A stretch of DNA of 64,000 bases, taken from NCBI GenBank assembly GCA_033439255.1, contig CM065883.1, forward strand, positions 2,604,001 to 2,668,000, written 5' to 3'. The position numbers and the translations under genes are program-made. A model generated the notes under the pieces. That model did not search any database. It saw nothing but the letters and a program-made list of their open reading frames with translations, and was not told the DNA's origin. Source of the DNA: Hericium rajendrae (lineage: Eukaryota; Basidiomycota; Agaricomycetes; Russulales; Hericiaceae). Of the stretch, positions 10,623 to 21,822 are shown piece after piece; position 1 is the first letter of the stretch; each line of letters starts with the position of its first letter.

Positions 10623-13138
10623 ATGAGCGCAGGCGCTCGGCAGGCAGCTATCGACGCTCTTCGCAAGGATGAGGATGTGCGCATACACTCTTTTACTCTA
10701 GACTAGTGTGGGCTCACAGTGTCACCCAGGTCATTGTCATTGAGAAGAGCAGCTGGTTCAGAAATCTTCATAGCACAATTCGTCATGCAGCGACGCGCAA
10801 GAATTATGAAGACTACCTCTACGACCCGCTTATGGAAATTTTCGGGACATACGCGAAGACGTGCAGCCATGAGGACTTCGAAGCAACTGTCATTCCCCAG
10901 GGGTGTTTTGAGCTGAGAACTGATTCTTCGACGACTGTCAGCCGTAGACTTTTAGATCTTCTTTTTGTAATTCACTCCATCGCCAATCCCGACGACCCAA
11001 AGTGCAGCAAGTCTCGGCTAGGCGGCTGGGTGGAGGGAAAGCCATGGGTTCAGCCGCCGAAGAACCCGAAAAAGAAAGGGGAGGCCAGCGCAGATAAGCA
11101 GCCGGACGCCAGCGGGGGCAACGCAGACGGGCAGGACAAGGAAAACAGTGACATCGTAGAGGAGCTTGAGGACATCGCAGAGGAGGGCGAGGTCATCGCT
11201 CAGGAGAGTAAGGTCGTCGTAGGCGGGCCTGATGACGAGCACGGGGCCATCACAGTGACGGTCGACGAGGAGTGCGAGGGCGTCACAGAGGCGGTCGACA
11301 TCGACGAAAAGGACATCACAAGGGTCTGGGCCGATGCAGGTGAGGACCCTGTGTTGTCCGTCGGAGGCCCGTCTATCGAGGATGCCTCCGCTTTGGTTCT
11401 CGACCCTAAAGAGGTCATTCGGAGGCTGGTTGAAGACCTTCCTCAGCTATGTCAACAAGCATACTTCGCCTTCGATCATTTCACTCAAGATGTGATCTAC
11501 GCCATCATCACATACGGGATGACATTCTCTTGCTTCAAGTTCACGAGGCCCGCTAATTGGGAGAGCATTCGGGGGAACAGGACTGGCACCGTCGGCTTAC
11601 CCATTACAATCTCCTCAAATGAGCGCATGGTCTTCAAAGATTGGCTCAATCCCCACCTTCTACAAGCCCTCGCTTTGATGACGGCATCACTGGGTATGTC
11701 GTATCAGCCATCTTGGTTTCAGCTTCCTTCAAACTACCGCGATGAAGAGCCAGATCTTGTGCGCCATCATTTTCTCATATGTTGTCGAGATCTTCTGAAC
11801 ATTATTCATTAGGCTGTCGCGGAGGAGGCCCTCAAACAATATAACACGAAGATTAATGGGAAGTCAACCTCAAGCTCGCCAGACTCAAGCTTGCCAACCT
11901 CGAACGTGCCAACTTCGAACGTGCCAACTTCGAACGTGCCAGCCTTAAGCTCTCCAACCTCGGGCTCTCCAGCAACGTCATCGTCATCCGAAGATAGCAG
12001 TCCCGCTTGGGTTCCAACAGCCAGTGAAGCCGCCGCTCCAGTGGAGGAGTCGGGGCGCGACCTTCGGTCAGGCAAAGGCCGTTCAACCGCATCCGCACCC
12101 AATCTGGAGCCTGTTACTGAGAACGAGGGGATCGAGACGCCCGAACCTGTTCTCGCACAGCAGAACTGCGCCGACGCAGCAAGTTCGGATACCGACTCTC
12201 CTCTGACTCACCGTCCGCAACCAAAGTTGGCGCAACCTGGACGTGCTCCTACGATTTCAGGCGTCTCTGCATCTGCTGGCCCGTCGACGAAAGACACGCA
12301 CAATCTGGCTAGCAATGCTCACACTCCCGCCAACAAAGCTCTCGCGTCTGGCGTCGACCTGAAAGCCACGTTTATCACGCCGGAGAATCGTGGCAAGCGG
12401 ATTTCTAAAGTACCTCGCGGTAATGCTCGCCAACAGAAGAAGATCGACATTCGCGCTATTGCAAATGGCCCTGCACTGCCTGCGCTGCTATCAACACCTA
12501 CCAATGACGCCCCGACTAGCGACGGACTTGGTGGCTCTGGATTCCGTGAGCTTGGACACCTGCCGACATCTCAGGAAGCTATCGAAGCTACTGGCAATGA
12601 TTCTCGGACCGGCGCGCGTTCAAGAGCTAAATCGCGCAAGCGGAAGGGCCGGCCGTCTAGCCCGCTGAGAACTGGCAATCCTGATCCTGACCCAGTTGGA
12701 AACAGTGCGCCGGCGTTGGCTGGCCCTTCCAAGAAACGGCGGCTAGCCTCTCAGGCAGATGAACAGCCTGTTGACGACAGCACCGGTGGTCCCTCAAACA
12801 TATCTCGCATTGAGGCTAGCGTGTCTGCTCATGCAGCTCACGTCAGGGACGACGCAGCAACTGAACGTGTCTTTGATCCCTTGACGGCGCGAGAGCGTCC
12901 TCGTCGCTCTAACACTCGCGTTTACCAGTCCCGCGCCGCTTCTGAGAGACGCTCCCGATCTAGATTCAAGCCCGTCGCCAGCACAATAGAAACTGCCGTT
13001 GCGATCGCCGAACCTGCCGTCCCGGGTCGCTCTGGGACCCGGACTCGTTCTATCGCTGGATCTTCTCGAACTCGAGTTCGCGCCTCTCCGCCGCCTCAGT
13101 GGCAAGACATGACGAAGAGCAAGAGGTCTCGTAAATGA
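10623..13138 (+). CDS. Unknown 802-aa nuclear-type protein; possible PD-(D/E)XK nuclease-like N-terminal domain
   Basis: Exons 10623-10676, 10730-11758 and 11813-13138; both introns use the GTGCGC donor. The N-terminal ~350 residues look folded. An Asp in RRLLDLLFVI (D94) is followed by WVEGKPW (E120-x-K122), and after a ~130-residue acidic low-complexity insert by PQLCQQAYFAF (Q257) and a strand-turn-strand ending FKFTRPANW. This order (D, ExK, QxxxY-like helix, beta hairpin) is that of PD-(D/E)XK-fold domains, including those found beside fungal FunK1-type kinases; the assignment is inference. The C-terminal ~440 residues are disordered, Ser/Ala/Pro-rich and increasingly basic, with KSRKRKGR and KKRR nuclear-signal-like clusters and a short tandem repeat. 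There is no kinase domain here. Function unknown. Confidence 0.75.
11896..11940 (+). repeat. 15-bp coding minisatellite, three units
   Basis: Three head-to-tail units of AACYTCGAACGTGCC encode TSNVP three times in the disordered tail of the 802-aa protein. Degenerate related units (SSLP, ALSSP) flank it. Such in-frame repeats often vary in copy number between strains. Confidence 0.85.
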
Positions 13139-13905
13139 CTACATCACTATCATCCTGCGTAGCGTCTGGCTGGTCCGAAGACGCGCACAGCTCGACTATC
13201 TGCTCTGCCAGTGCTGCTTATCATGGGTCCTTGGCCCATCATCCATTCCTTCAAACCAAATCACGTCAAAAATTCATGAATACAGGCTTCTGAAGCCTCG
13301 AAATCCGCTCCTTCAAGTTACGCATATCATGTTCCATTTCATGCCCATTACGACCATCACGCCCAGTATGATTTTCTCTGGAAGGCTCGTTTACGTTGCG
13401 CGTTCTACCACGTTCTCTCGAGCAATTGGCTTCGAGGCCTTGTAAATTACTAGAAGGTTTTCTCGTATCGCTGGTGTAGATACATGCAGCATTGACTGCC
13501 ATACGCTCCTTAGCTCTGTAGTATGACTATATCCCATCCGCTCCTTTTTATCGCCATGTTAATTTATATAAAACTTGGTGCTGGCTGCCACTTGACCTGT
13601 GTGCTGATCGACTAAAATCTATTGCGCGGTAAGTATGGTGCAGCTGCTACCGCGGCGACAGTACGACACTCGCCCCGCATCACCACTTCGACTTAAAGCC
13701 AATGCTATGCTTACAATTTCCTACGGAAGCTTGAAGGTAACGGAAGCCTTCAGTGTGCTAGAAATCCCTACCTTCCCGAGGCTATGGTTGCAGAATTTTC
13801 AGAATCTAATCTCCATTGTCTTCAGTCACTCCATAGGCATGTATCTGGACTTTCGGGTAGCTAAATGTATAACAATGTACGTCAAAATGCTTCGCCATAT
13901 TTAAT
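13139..13905. other. 767 bp between convergent genes, no supported gene
   Basis: A TATATAAAA-like run near 13564 precedes an 89-codon open frame (13635-13904). That frame has no recognisable domain and abuts the stop of GRC3 on the other strand, so I do not call it. A small minus-strand frame (13266-13502) is Arg/Asn/Glu-rich and equally weak. Confidence 0.4.
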
Positions 13906-16393
13906 TTAGATCTGTCCTCTCCGCATAAGATTCCGCCTCACCCTCCTCACCTCCGCACCGACACCCTCCCCTCGTCCCCACCTCAAGAACGGAACTTTAC
14001 CCCGTTCCACACCAGCCACGCCGCCCGCATCGCCAGCCCTGAAATCCAGCATGCCCCACACCGGCAGCTCCAGCTCACCCTTGACGAGCACTCGCCCGTC
14101 CTGCAGCGTGCGTGGAGGAACGGGCGTCAGGACATGCAGCCGCAGGTCCTCGCTGTCGCTCCATACCGCGGGTGATACGGCGCGGACGAGCGCGAGACCG
14201 AGGCAGGTGGACGATGCAGGATCGGGCAGCGGTGCGCCTTGTGTGTATCGGAACGGACCTGTGATGTCGCTATCCTCGGACGCTGAGTCCAAGGACGAAA
14301 CGACGCCGACCACCGCGCCATTCAACACGCGGCCAACCTCCGAACAGACAACATCTTCTGAGCCCGCGCCCGTGAGGTAGACCGCATCGAGGGCCGCACG
14401 GGGGTTAATCTCGTATGGCGCCATGGCACACAGCGGAAGGGCGGTGCGCCAGCCCACCGCGCGCGCGGAGGCGTACGGCGTAGAGCCGGCGGCAGGGAAC
14501 AGCGCGTGGAAGTAGGACAGCAGCGCGAGCGCACGGTGGTCAGCGGCGGTCCAGCGCGCGAGGACGGGCGAGGGCGCGACGGGCGGGAGGACGTGCAGCT
14601 GCGGGGCGCGCGCGCCGGGGAAGGGCGTCGGCGTGGTTGCGGGGGCGGAGGGCCAGTACTGCTGCTGCGGGTCCCAGACGGGCGTTTCGAACTCGACTAT
14701 GTCGGTTGGGCTTACGGCTTCTTCGATTCGTCGGTTGAGGTCTGCGCCGAGGCCTTTTGTCCAGCCCATCGTGTTCACGACGAGAGGGATTGAGTCTGCT
14801 ATGCGCGTGTCTGGTTCGTCGTCGTGCTCGTCCGTGAGGATGGTGGTCGCGTTTGCGTCCTCGTAGGTGCGTATAAGGGCTTCGATGGATTTGAGATAAT
14901 GCGAGGGGGAGGAGCGTGGGGATGCTGCACCGACATAGTGAGCGGCAAGTGGGAGAGTTGAGTGCGTGAATGGGGGGCCTATGCGCATGGTTTTTAGATT
15001 CAGAGGTTCTTTCTCGATGTCAATCAGACTCACCAAACACTGGCTGCGACAGGAGGGTGAGAGCGACCATCCCACCCGGAGTGAACTCGGATTGGCCCAG
15101 GTCGCACTCGAGGAACATGACACGTTTATAGCTGCTATATGCGTGAGCATAAGCGATGGAGAAAACAATATATAGACGTACCGTGTTAGAAGCGAGTTCA
15201 CGAGTGTCCTCGCAAAGGTGCTTTTTCCGGAGTTTTTGGGTCCTCGAACGAGGATTTTGGGCGCATCTAAAGCGCTAACGGAAGCATCAGCGCCGATGGA
15301 TGACATCGTTGATGATATTGAATTATGCCAGGATGTGGGTTGATGAAAGATTTGGATATCGCGCGTCTCCTCCGACACCTGTCATTGCATTGTGAGGAAA
15401 AGAGACGAAAACATGATAGAGAAAACGTACAATGTGGACGCCATCCAACGGAAGGGCGTGTACATCGGCCGCTCCCTTCCTTGAAGGCTCAAAGATACCT
15501 GCAAACGATCCCACCACCTGCCCAAGACCTCCAACTTCCGTGTTCATCTTCTGCACAAGCACCACGACGTCTTGCTCTCCTACTGCCTGCACGATCCGGT
15601 TCGGAACCCTCGATGCAGATGACGGCGGCAGGTCATCCGTCGGCAATGCCTGTATGACTGGGACAGGCGAGGACCGTGGTGCAAAGACAGGCCAGGAATA
15701 ATGAGATGCAGAGAGCTGTGCACCAAGAATCGAGATACAGCCTCGCAAGACGCTAATTGTGAACGTGCCTAGAAGAGAGATGCGAGGTTCGTCTGGGCGT
15801 AAAATTAGGATAACGCCAGGTTCAGTCGATGGGAGGTGCAGCGACGTGATTTCTTCGGACGAGAGGAAAAACATATTTTGGTCGGGAATGGGTATGAATG
15901 CGCGGCCTTTCAATGCTGCCTCTTGGTCGAGAGTATCAGGAGATTTCGTGGACTCTCCAATGCGTTCATCTCCCGAGACGTCCTCGTCTGAAGAGTCAAC
16001 GAGAGGACGACTGGGAGACCATGCTCTTTTGCGCGACACCGGTGCGGAAACAGGGATTGAGGATGGTCCAGGCAAAACGTCTTCCTCGTCACCTCCAGGC
16101 CCCGATTCCACCGACGATATGTCTTCGTTTCCATTCCCATGGAGCATCGCGACATCGTCGTCCGCGTTCACGAAATATCGCTCTTTTTTCTCCGTTCCTC
16201 TAGCCCTGGATTTCCGCTGCCTTTTGCGAGCGGATTCCGATGGTTTCTGTTGGCTTGGCTTGCGCTTTGAAGGGGTCTTGGAGGATGGAGGAGGCGGAGA
16301 TAAATTTTCTTGAGAGATGGACGGCCCTGCAACGGGTTCGGCAGCAGAGCAGGACTGCAAACGCGCCTTCCGAGCTGCGACTGCGCTGATCAT
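13906..16393 (-). CDS. GRC3: Polynucleotide 5'-hydroxyl-kinase GRC3 (NOL9 family)
   Basis: Exons 16393-15431, 15378-15182, 15131-15034 and 14978-13906 give 776 aa. The N-terminal ~140 residues are a Ser/Pro/Lys-rich tail with nuclear-signal clusters (KRKPSQQKP, ARKRQRK). Then comes the Grc3/Clp1 fold: a P-loop GPKNSGKS near residue 366, the LECDLGQSEFTPGGMVALT motif split by a short intron, and FGPPFTHSTLPLAAHYVGA. The family phosphorylates the 5'-OH of the 26S pre-rRNA made by Las1 cleavage in ITS2, and in fission yeast also acts in transcription termination, working in the nucleolus with Las1. Length fits fungal orthologues. It is divergent from the SH3-RA gene across 444 bp. Confidence 0.93.
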
Positions 16394-16837
16394 GGATGTG
16401 ATTGCCCCTGGATGCTTTCAAAGAATCAGTATGGATGGCAGAAAGTCAGGCTAGTCAGGAACTAAGGATCGGGACAACATAGCAGACGCCGCGACGCGAC
16501 AGAACGCGACGCGAAGAAAACATTGAACAACCTTTCTCACTGACAGTGAAGAAAGACTCAGTTGCTTTACACAACATAAAGTCTGATAGAGCTGCGCATA
16601 CATCTCGGAAAAAACTCACAGTTCGGTAGGATTCTTTGATCTGAAGTATGTAGGTTGCTACAAGCAATGATGTATGGGACAAATAACGTTACACAGCGCT
16701 TGCGTCCTCACCACCACCATCGGTGACCGTGCAGCTTTACATGCACTCAGTCAATACCCTCCTTCGTCGCCCCGTCTACAGTCTCTCATTCACATCGCTT
16801 TCCGTGCTCTAAAATAATTCTCATAATTCTCATAATC
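16394..16837. other. Divergent promoter region of GRC3 and the SH3-RA gene
   Basis: It holds two CGCGACGCGA-like motifs within about 16488-16515 on the GRC3 side, and TCATAATTCTCATAATC near the plus-strand start. No gene was seen. Confidence 0.4.
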
Positions 16838-19800
16838 ATGTCTGCAGAGAGTCAGACAGGCATCCATAGGCCCTCACTTGGGCCCTTGCGTCAAGATACC
16901 TTCGACCTTCGCGACAAGATCATCACCGACGACGGACAAGTTGTACATGGCCAAGGTAGCGACACATACCCCTCCGACGAGGAACATTCTGTCCTTGAGG
17001 ACGACTCCGATGGAGAAGAGCGCGATGCCGATTATATTGACGACGACGACCGCTCCTCCTCATTGTCAATTCCAAACGAATCTATCGATTTTGATCTGGT
17101 ATACTCGCTGCATAGTTTCGCGGCGACGGTAGAGGGACAGGCCAGTGTCGTCAAGGGCGATAGCTTGGTACTCATGGACGACAGCAACAGCTACTGGTGG
17201 CTCGTGCGCGTCCTCAAGACGCAGGAGATTGGCTATATACCCGCTGAGAACATCGAGACGCCCTTTGAGCGGCTCGCACGACTCAACAAACACCGAAATG
17301 TTGATGTGAGCCTGCTTCCCAATCTGTCTACCTCAATGAATCTGGCTGAACTACTTCTCAGCTCGCATCTGCTACACAAGCCGAAATGCAGGATGGTCTG
17401 CAGGAGTCGCGGGATCATTTCCGCAACAATATGTCCTCTCGCAACGGCTCGCATCAACAGACTCCGTCCCCCACTCCAGGCAATGCCAGCCAAGTCGCGC
17501 GTGCGGGCCGCTCGCGGCAGACACGATCTGTTATCTTCACTGCAAGCCTGATGGTGCACCGGTATCCGCCGGCTGTGTGGGGAGACGAGGAAGAGGAAGA
17601 CGAGGATGTAGAATGGGACACAGAACCGTACGAAGATGAAGACCCGTCTCTTGTGGATCAGCCGGGTGAGGAACACCATGTGAGAATGGAGTCTGACGAT
17701 GGCATGAGCTGGGAGGAAGCACTCCCCGGGCGTGGTCAAGCGCAGAGTCAAGGTCCAGTACCTGAGGTGTTAAGACCTGGGTTGATGTCTCCCGAGCAGC
17801 CAAAATTGGAGCTACAGACAGAACAGCAACAACAAGAATCCCAGCGCCAGCAGATCGAAGAGCAGCAGCGCAGACAGCAGCAGCAACAGCAACAACAGCT
17901 CATTGCACAACAGCAACAGGTCCAACAGCAGCAGCAGCAGCAGCAGCAACAGCGCGGCAATGTACCCCCGACACTCACACTCCACCATTCCGGTTCACGC
18001 GAGCGCCTCGACATCGTCCGTACGAGTCCGTCTTCAATCTCGCCGACGTCTCCTGGCCGCGTGCAGCTCGACCCCGCTGAAGCCGTGGAAACGCGGAAGA
18101 TTAGCGTGACACCCAATGTCGCACGCGAATCTGGCGGGTCACCACAGCGGCCGAATCCTACAGTGGCGAACGGACCTCTCCTCCCCAGCGCAGTCATGCA
18201 ACGGCAAGAGGATGACCGCAAGCGGACGAGAGAGGAAATCGAGGCGCTGGAGGAAGCAGCACGGAAGAAGGCAAAGGGTGGCAAATCAGGTCCGGATACG
18301 TCGCCAACCAGTGCGCGAGGACCACAGGCTCAGGGTCCAGCGAAGCTGCACAAGTCGCGAGATTCCGGAGATGAGGACAGCGGGAAAGATAAAGATAAGA
18401 AGGGCCGTTCTGGTCTTTTCGGTGGGCTATTCGGCCGCAAAAAGGACAAGCACAAGGAGAAGGGCTCATCTGGGTCGATCGATGTTGGGTCTTCTATTGA
18501 GGTGGGCCGCAGCTCGGAAGAGTCGGGCAAGTCTAGCAACCCCCAACATGGAAGTGTGCAGTCTCATGCGGATGCCGTCGCGCCGCGCCCTCAACAAATA
18601 CAGCAGCAGCAGCAGCAACAGCAGCAACAACCACAGCAGCAACCGCAGCAGCAAGCCGCTTATCTCGCACCCCCACAGACACCTCCTCAGCAAGAAGCTG
18701 CAGCCCGCTCGAACTCGCAATCACCTGTGTCCCAGCATGCAAACAGCCTTCGGCAGCGCGACCAGGAGCATCAGGCGCTGTATCAACAGTATCTCAATCG
18801 CTCGCCGGCGTCGCCACCGGAGGTGCAGCCTTCGTTCGGCCTTCAATCAGCATCCGTCATCCAGTCGGGCTCTTTGTCTCTTAGCAGCAGCGTATCCTCA
18901 GCGCTTGGCCCTCCGACTGAAGGCAGGCGTCCGCGGCCTGGTTCTCTGGTGTTCACGCCCAACGCCATCGATGGACAAGGCGTCGGTGTCCCTGAGCTCA
19001 GTGTCATACGTGTGTTCGCGGGTAAGAAACTGCAGACCGAGGCTACGTTCAAGACGGTGCTGTTAAACAATTCGACGACGTCTGCGGATTTGGTGCGCCA
19101 GGCTATCCAGCGGTTCAGGCTACCTGCGGGCGAGGATGCAAACGACTACTATCTGACAGTGAAGCAACTCGAAGGGTCGTCTGCGATACTGCGCGACGAG
19201 GAAAAACCGCTCGTGGTCTTCGAGACACTGGTCGAGGCTGCGATGGAGCTGCCCAAAGTGAAGCGCAGCAGCGTCGGCAGTATTTCTTCCATTGCCAGCA
19301 ACTTGTCTATGCATCCCGCGATCAAGAAGCTGCCGATGAATGACTTCACTGATGATTCTGCGGTCAAGTTCTATCTGAACCGCAAGGGCGAGAACGGCAT
19401 GGATGATAGTCTCATCCTAGATGAGGGCGACGTGACGCTCATGGCCGAGTCCGTACGGGGCGACGACGACCCGACGTCTCCTGGTCGCCCGCAATACCTC
19501 ACTGTATCTCAGCAGGGCGCGAGCGTCTCAGCAGACCGCTTCATGTCGCCATCCTTCCGCTTCGCTCTCAAGCTGGTAATATACCCAGACGATCTCCCAG
19601 AAGACATGGTGTTCGACCCGCTCACGGAGGCCATCGTCTTCAAAAATACCCTGCGCGATCGCTCACAATCGCAATCCTCCAGCTCTGCTTCGTCAGGCAT
19701 TTCGCAGGCATTTAGGCGCAAGATCTTTGTATTCCCCAAAAATATCACCGTGGCTGAGGTCATCGAAATCGGGCTGGAACGGTTCGGAATCTCAGAGGGT

Positions 19801-21341
19801 GTCGTTGATGGGGGCGACGAAGTCGAGGATAAGCTTTCAAAACGTCGTAGCTCCATTCGAGTGAGATATGCTTTGCATGTCTCCATTGATGGCAAAGGTC
19901 TGTCCATGCTATCCCCGATGTTGTCTTTTGTTCTCACAATTCAGCAGAGAGAGAGCTACCGGCGTCCAGCAAGATCATCGACGCTTATACCCGCCCACCA
20001 GCTTATCGTGCTGTCGACCGCAGATCCAGCGATAGCAAGCGACGCTCTGTTGACTCTATGCAACTCCTCGGCACCATGGAAGACGTCCAGCCCGACGATC
20101 CTGTCTTCATACTCCGTAGGGCTGTCACATATCGCGCTTCATCTTCTCGCCATAGGCTGTCTGCGCCGTTGGATGAAATTGCATTACAACACCTGCATCG
20201 CGAGTCAGTGTCCAGCTCAAGCGCAACCTCAGATACGACGGCTGGGGATGAACCCAAGCAGCGACATATGTCGAAGCAGGAGCTCATCGCAGCGCAGCGC
20301 GCTGCATCCCGAGCCAACCAAAAGGCGATCTTGTCTGCTCAGACGAACTCTATGCGCGGCGTCGACGTGCTCCTGCCTGGAAATGTCCGGCTCCGCAGCT
20401 CTCGCTATGAGGTCGATGACAAAATGCGGTATTCTTATGTCCAGCCGGGCGGCGAAACAGTTGACATCAGCGACATCGTGGAGGAGGTCTGGCAGGGCGA
20501 TGCTGGGTCTGGGTCAGGTGCTCATTCTGCGAAGGGCGATCTGCTCGAGAACGCCCTCACGACGCGCGACCAGACGAGTTTGGGCGAGAAGCTTGACCGC
20601 GTGCTGAGCAAGATTAAGAATAGCAAGGCCGCTGCTCGTGCTGCCCTGCCGGAACCACCATCCACTGCGTCGACTATGGATAGTATCGCGTCAGCTTATT
20701 CTGATCGCGATGAACCTCGCTCTGCTCGCTCTGTGACGCCGACTTCTGGTCAACGCAGCGCCAGATCGCCCACCCCTACATCGCCCAGGATGGGCATGTT
20801 TATCAACGCCCCACGCACTACATCGCCTACGGCCGGACTAACCACTGGATCAGACTCGAAGGGGGCAAGAACTCCCAGCCCGAACTCCATGGGATCTAGT
20901 CACCTGCGCCAACAGTCGATAGCATCCGTAATGTCCGACACTTCTGGATACCGGACCGCCGTCGGCTCGCCACTGGAACACTCGCCGCCCGTGCCGTACC
21001 GCAACACCTCGACGCCGAAACCCACGCGCCCCAGGCCAGTTCTGCCCAAGGACGACTTTGGCGTGTCTCATATGATGGCGATCATTGAATTCGCTGGGAC
21101 GCGGGATAAGACTCCGCCTCTGCCTCCGCTGGACCCTGTCGACGAGCTTTTGTTTGGCCGCCAATTTGACGTCAATACCCTGCACGCCGAGGTGCGCGAA
21201 ATCTATGGTTCGACGTTACAGCAGTTGGAGGAGATGGATAAGGTATGGGTCAGCCTCGTCGTGACTTTGTGTCTATTGCTGATCGTCTTGCTGCAGGCTT
21301 TGGATGACCTGTTACCGAATGCTATTGATGTTTCTACGTAG
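16838..21341 (+). CDS. SH3 and Ras-association (RA) domain scaffold protein with poly-Q tracts
   Basis: Exons 16838-17305, 17362-19897, 19945-21242 and 21297-21341 give 1448 aa. After an acidic start, an SH3 domain fills about residues 86-140 (VYSLHSFAATVEGQ, YWWLVRV, IGYIPAENIE). Long Gln tracts lie at about 308-353 and 570-590. RA-like ubiquitin folds lie at about 700-780 (LSVIRVFAGKKLQTEATFK) and about 890-1000 (RKIFVFPKNITVAEVIEIG). The tail is Ser/Pro-rich. Basic Lys clusters near 410-435 could bind membranes or act as nuclear signals. The architecture suggests a cytoplasmic adaptor that binds a Ras/Rap/Cdc42-type GTPase and Pro-rich partners in polarity signalling; that role is inferred. 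The poly-Q tracts are CAG/CAA mixtures and likely vary in length. Confidence 0.85.
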
Positions 21342-21822
21342 ATATTGTTTATGTTTTGTAACTTATTGTTGGAGTGCGCTATGGCGTCTCACTATCATGA
21401 TTTCATTGTTTGGTACCAGTGGTATAGTATAGCTACTGGGCGGGCGGTTTGGGCAAGCGATTTCTCTGAAGAATGCTAAATCTGTTCCACTGCCAAAAAT
21501 AGTCACTTGCATCTTGCCCGGCGACAAAAAGGAAGGAGTGTCTTAAGGATCTGCTTGGAGACTAGACGGTGTGAACAAATGGACATAGTCCGAGCGTCTT
21601 TCCCACCTACGCCCGGGATCTTGTCAGCTGTAGTGTCAGACGCCCAAGCGCGCACCTCTAACACTTCACCAAGTTCTAGCTGTCTCAGCCTTTTCGTCGT
21701 ATTCGAGCTCTCTTCAACCATCAGTCCGGCTACGCCTCCATCTTGTTGAGAGCCTTGGTTTTCTGCACTCAACCACAATCATCGAGGCCACACAAGTGAC
21801 AGTTCAAATATCTATCGATTCT
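21342..21822. other. Intergenic, no gene seen
   Basis: Between the SH3-RA stop and the first exon of the NLR-type pseudogene. Two overlapping weak open frames at about 21503-21778 have no support. Confidence 0.4.

Noticed and set aside
13635-13904. 89-codon plus-strand frame with a TATA-like run 60-70 bp upstream
   Set aside because: No domain, no introns, unusual composition, and it ends exactly against the opposite gene's stop; more likely a chance frame.
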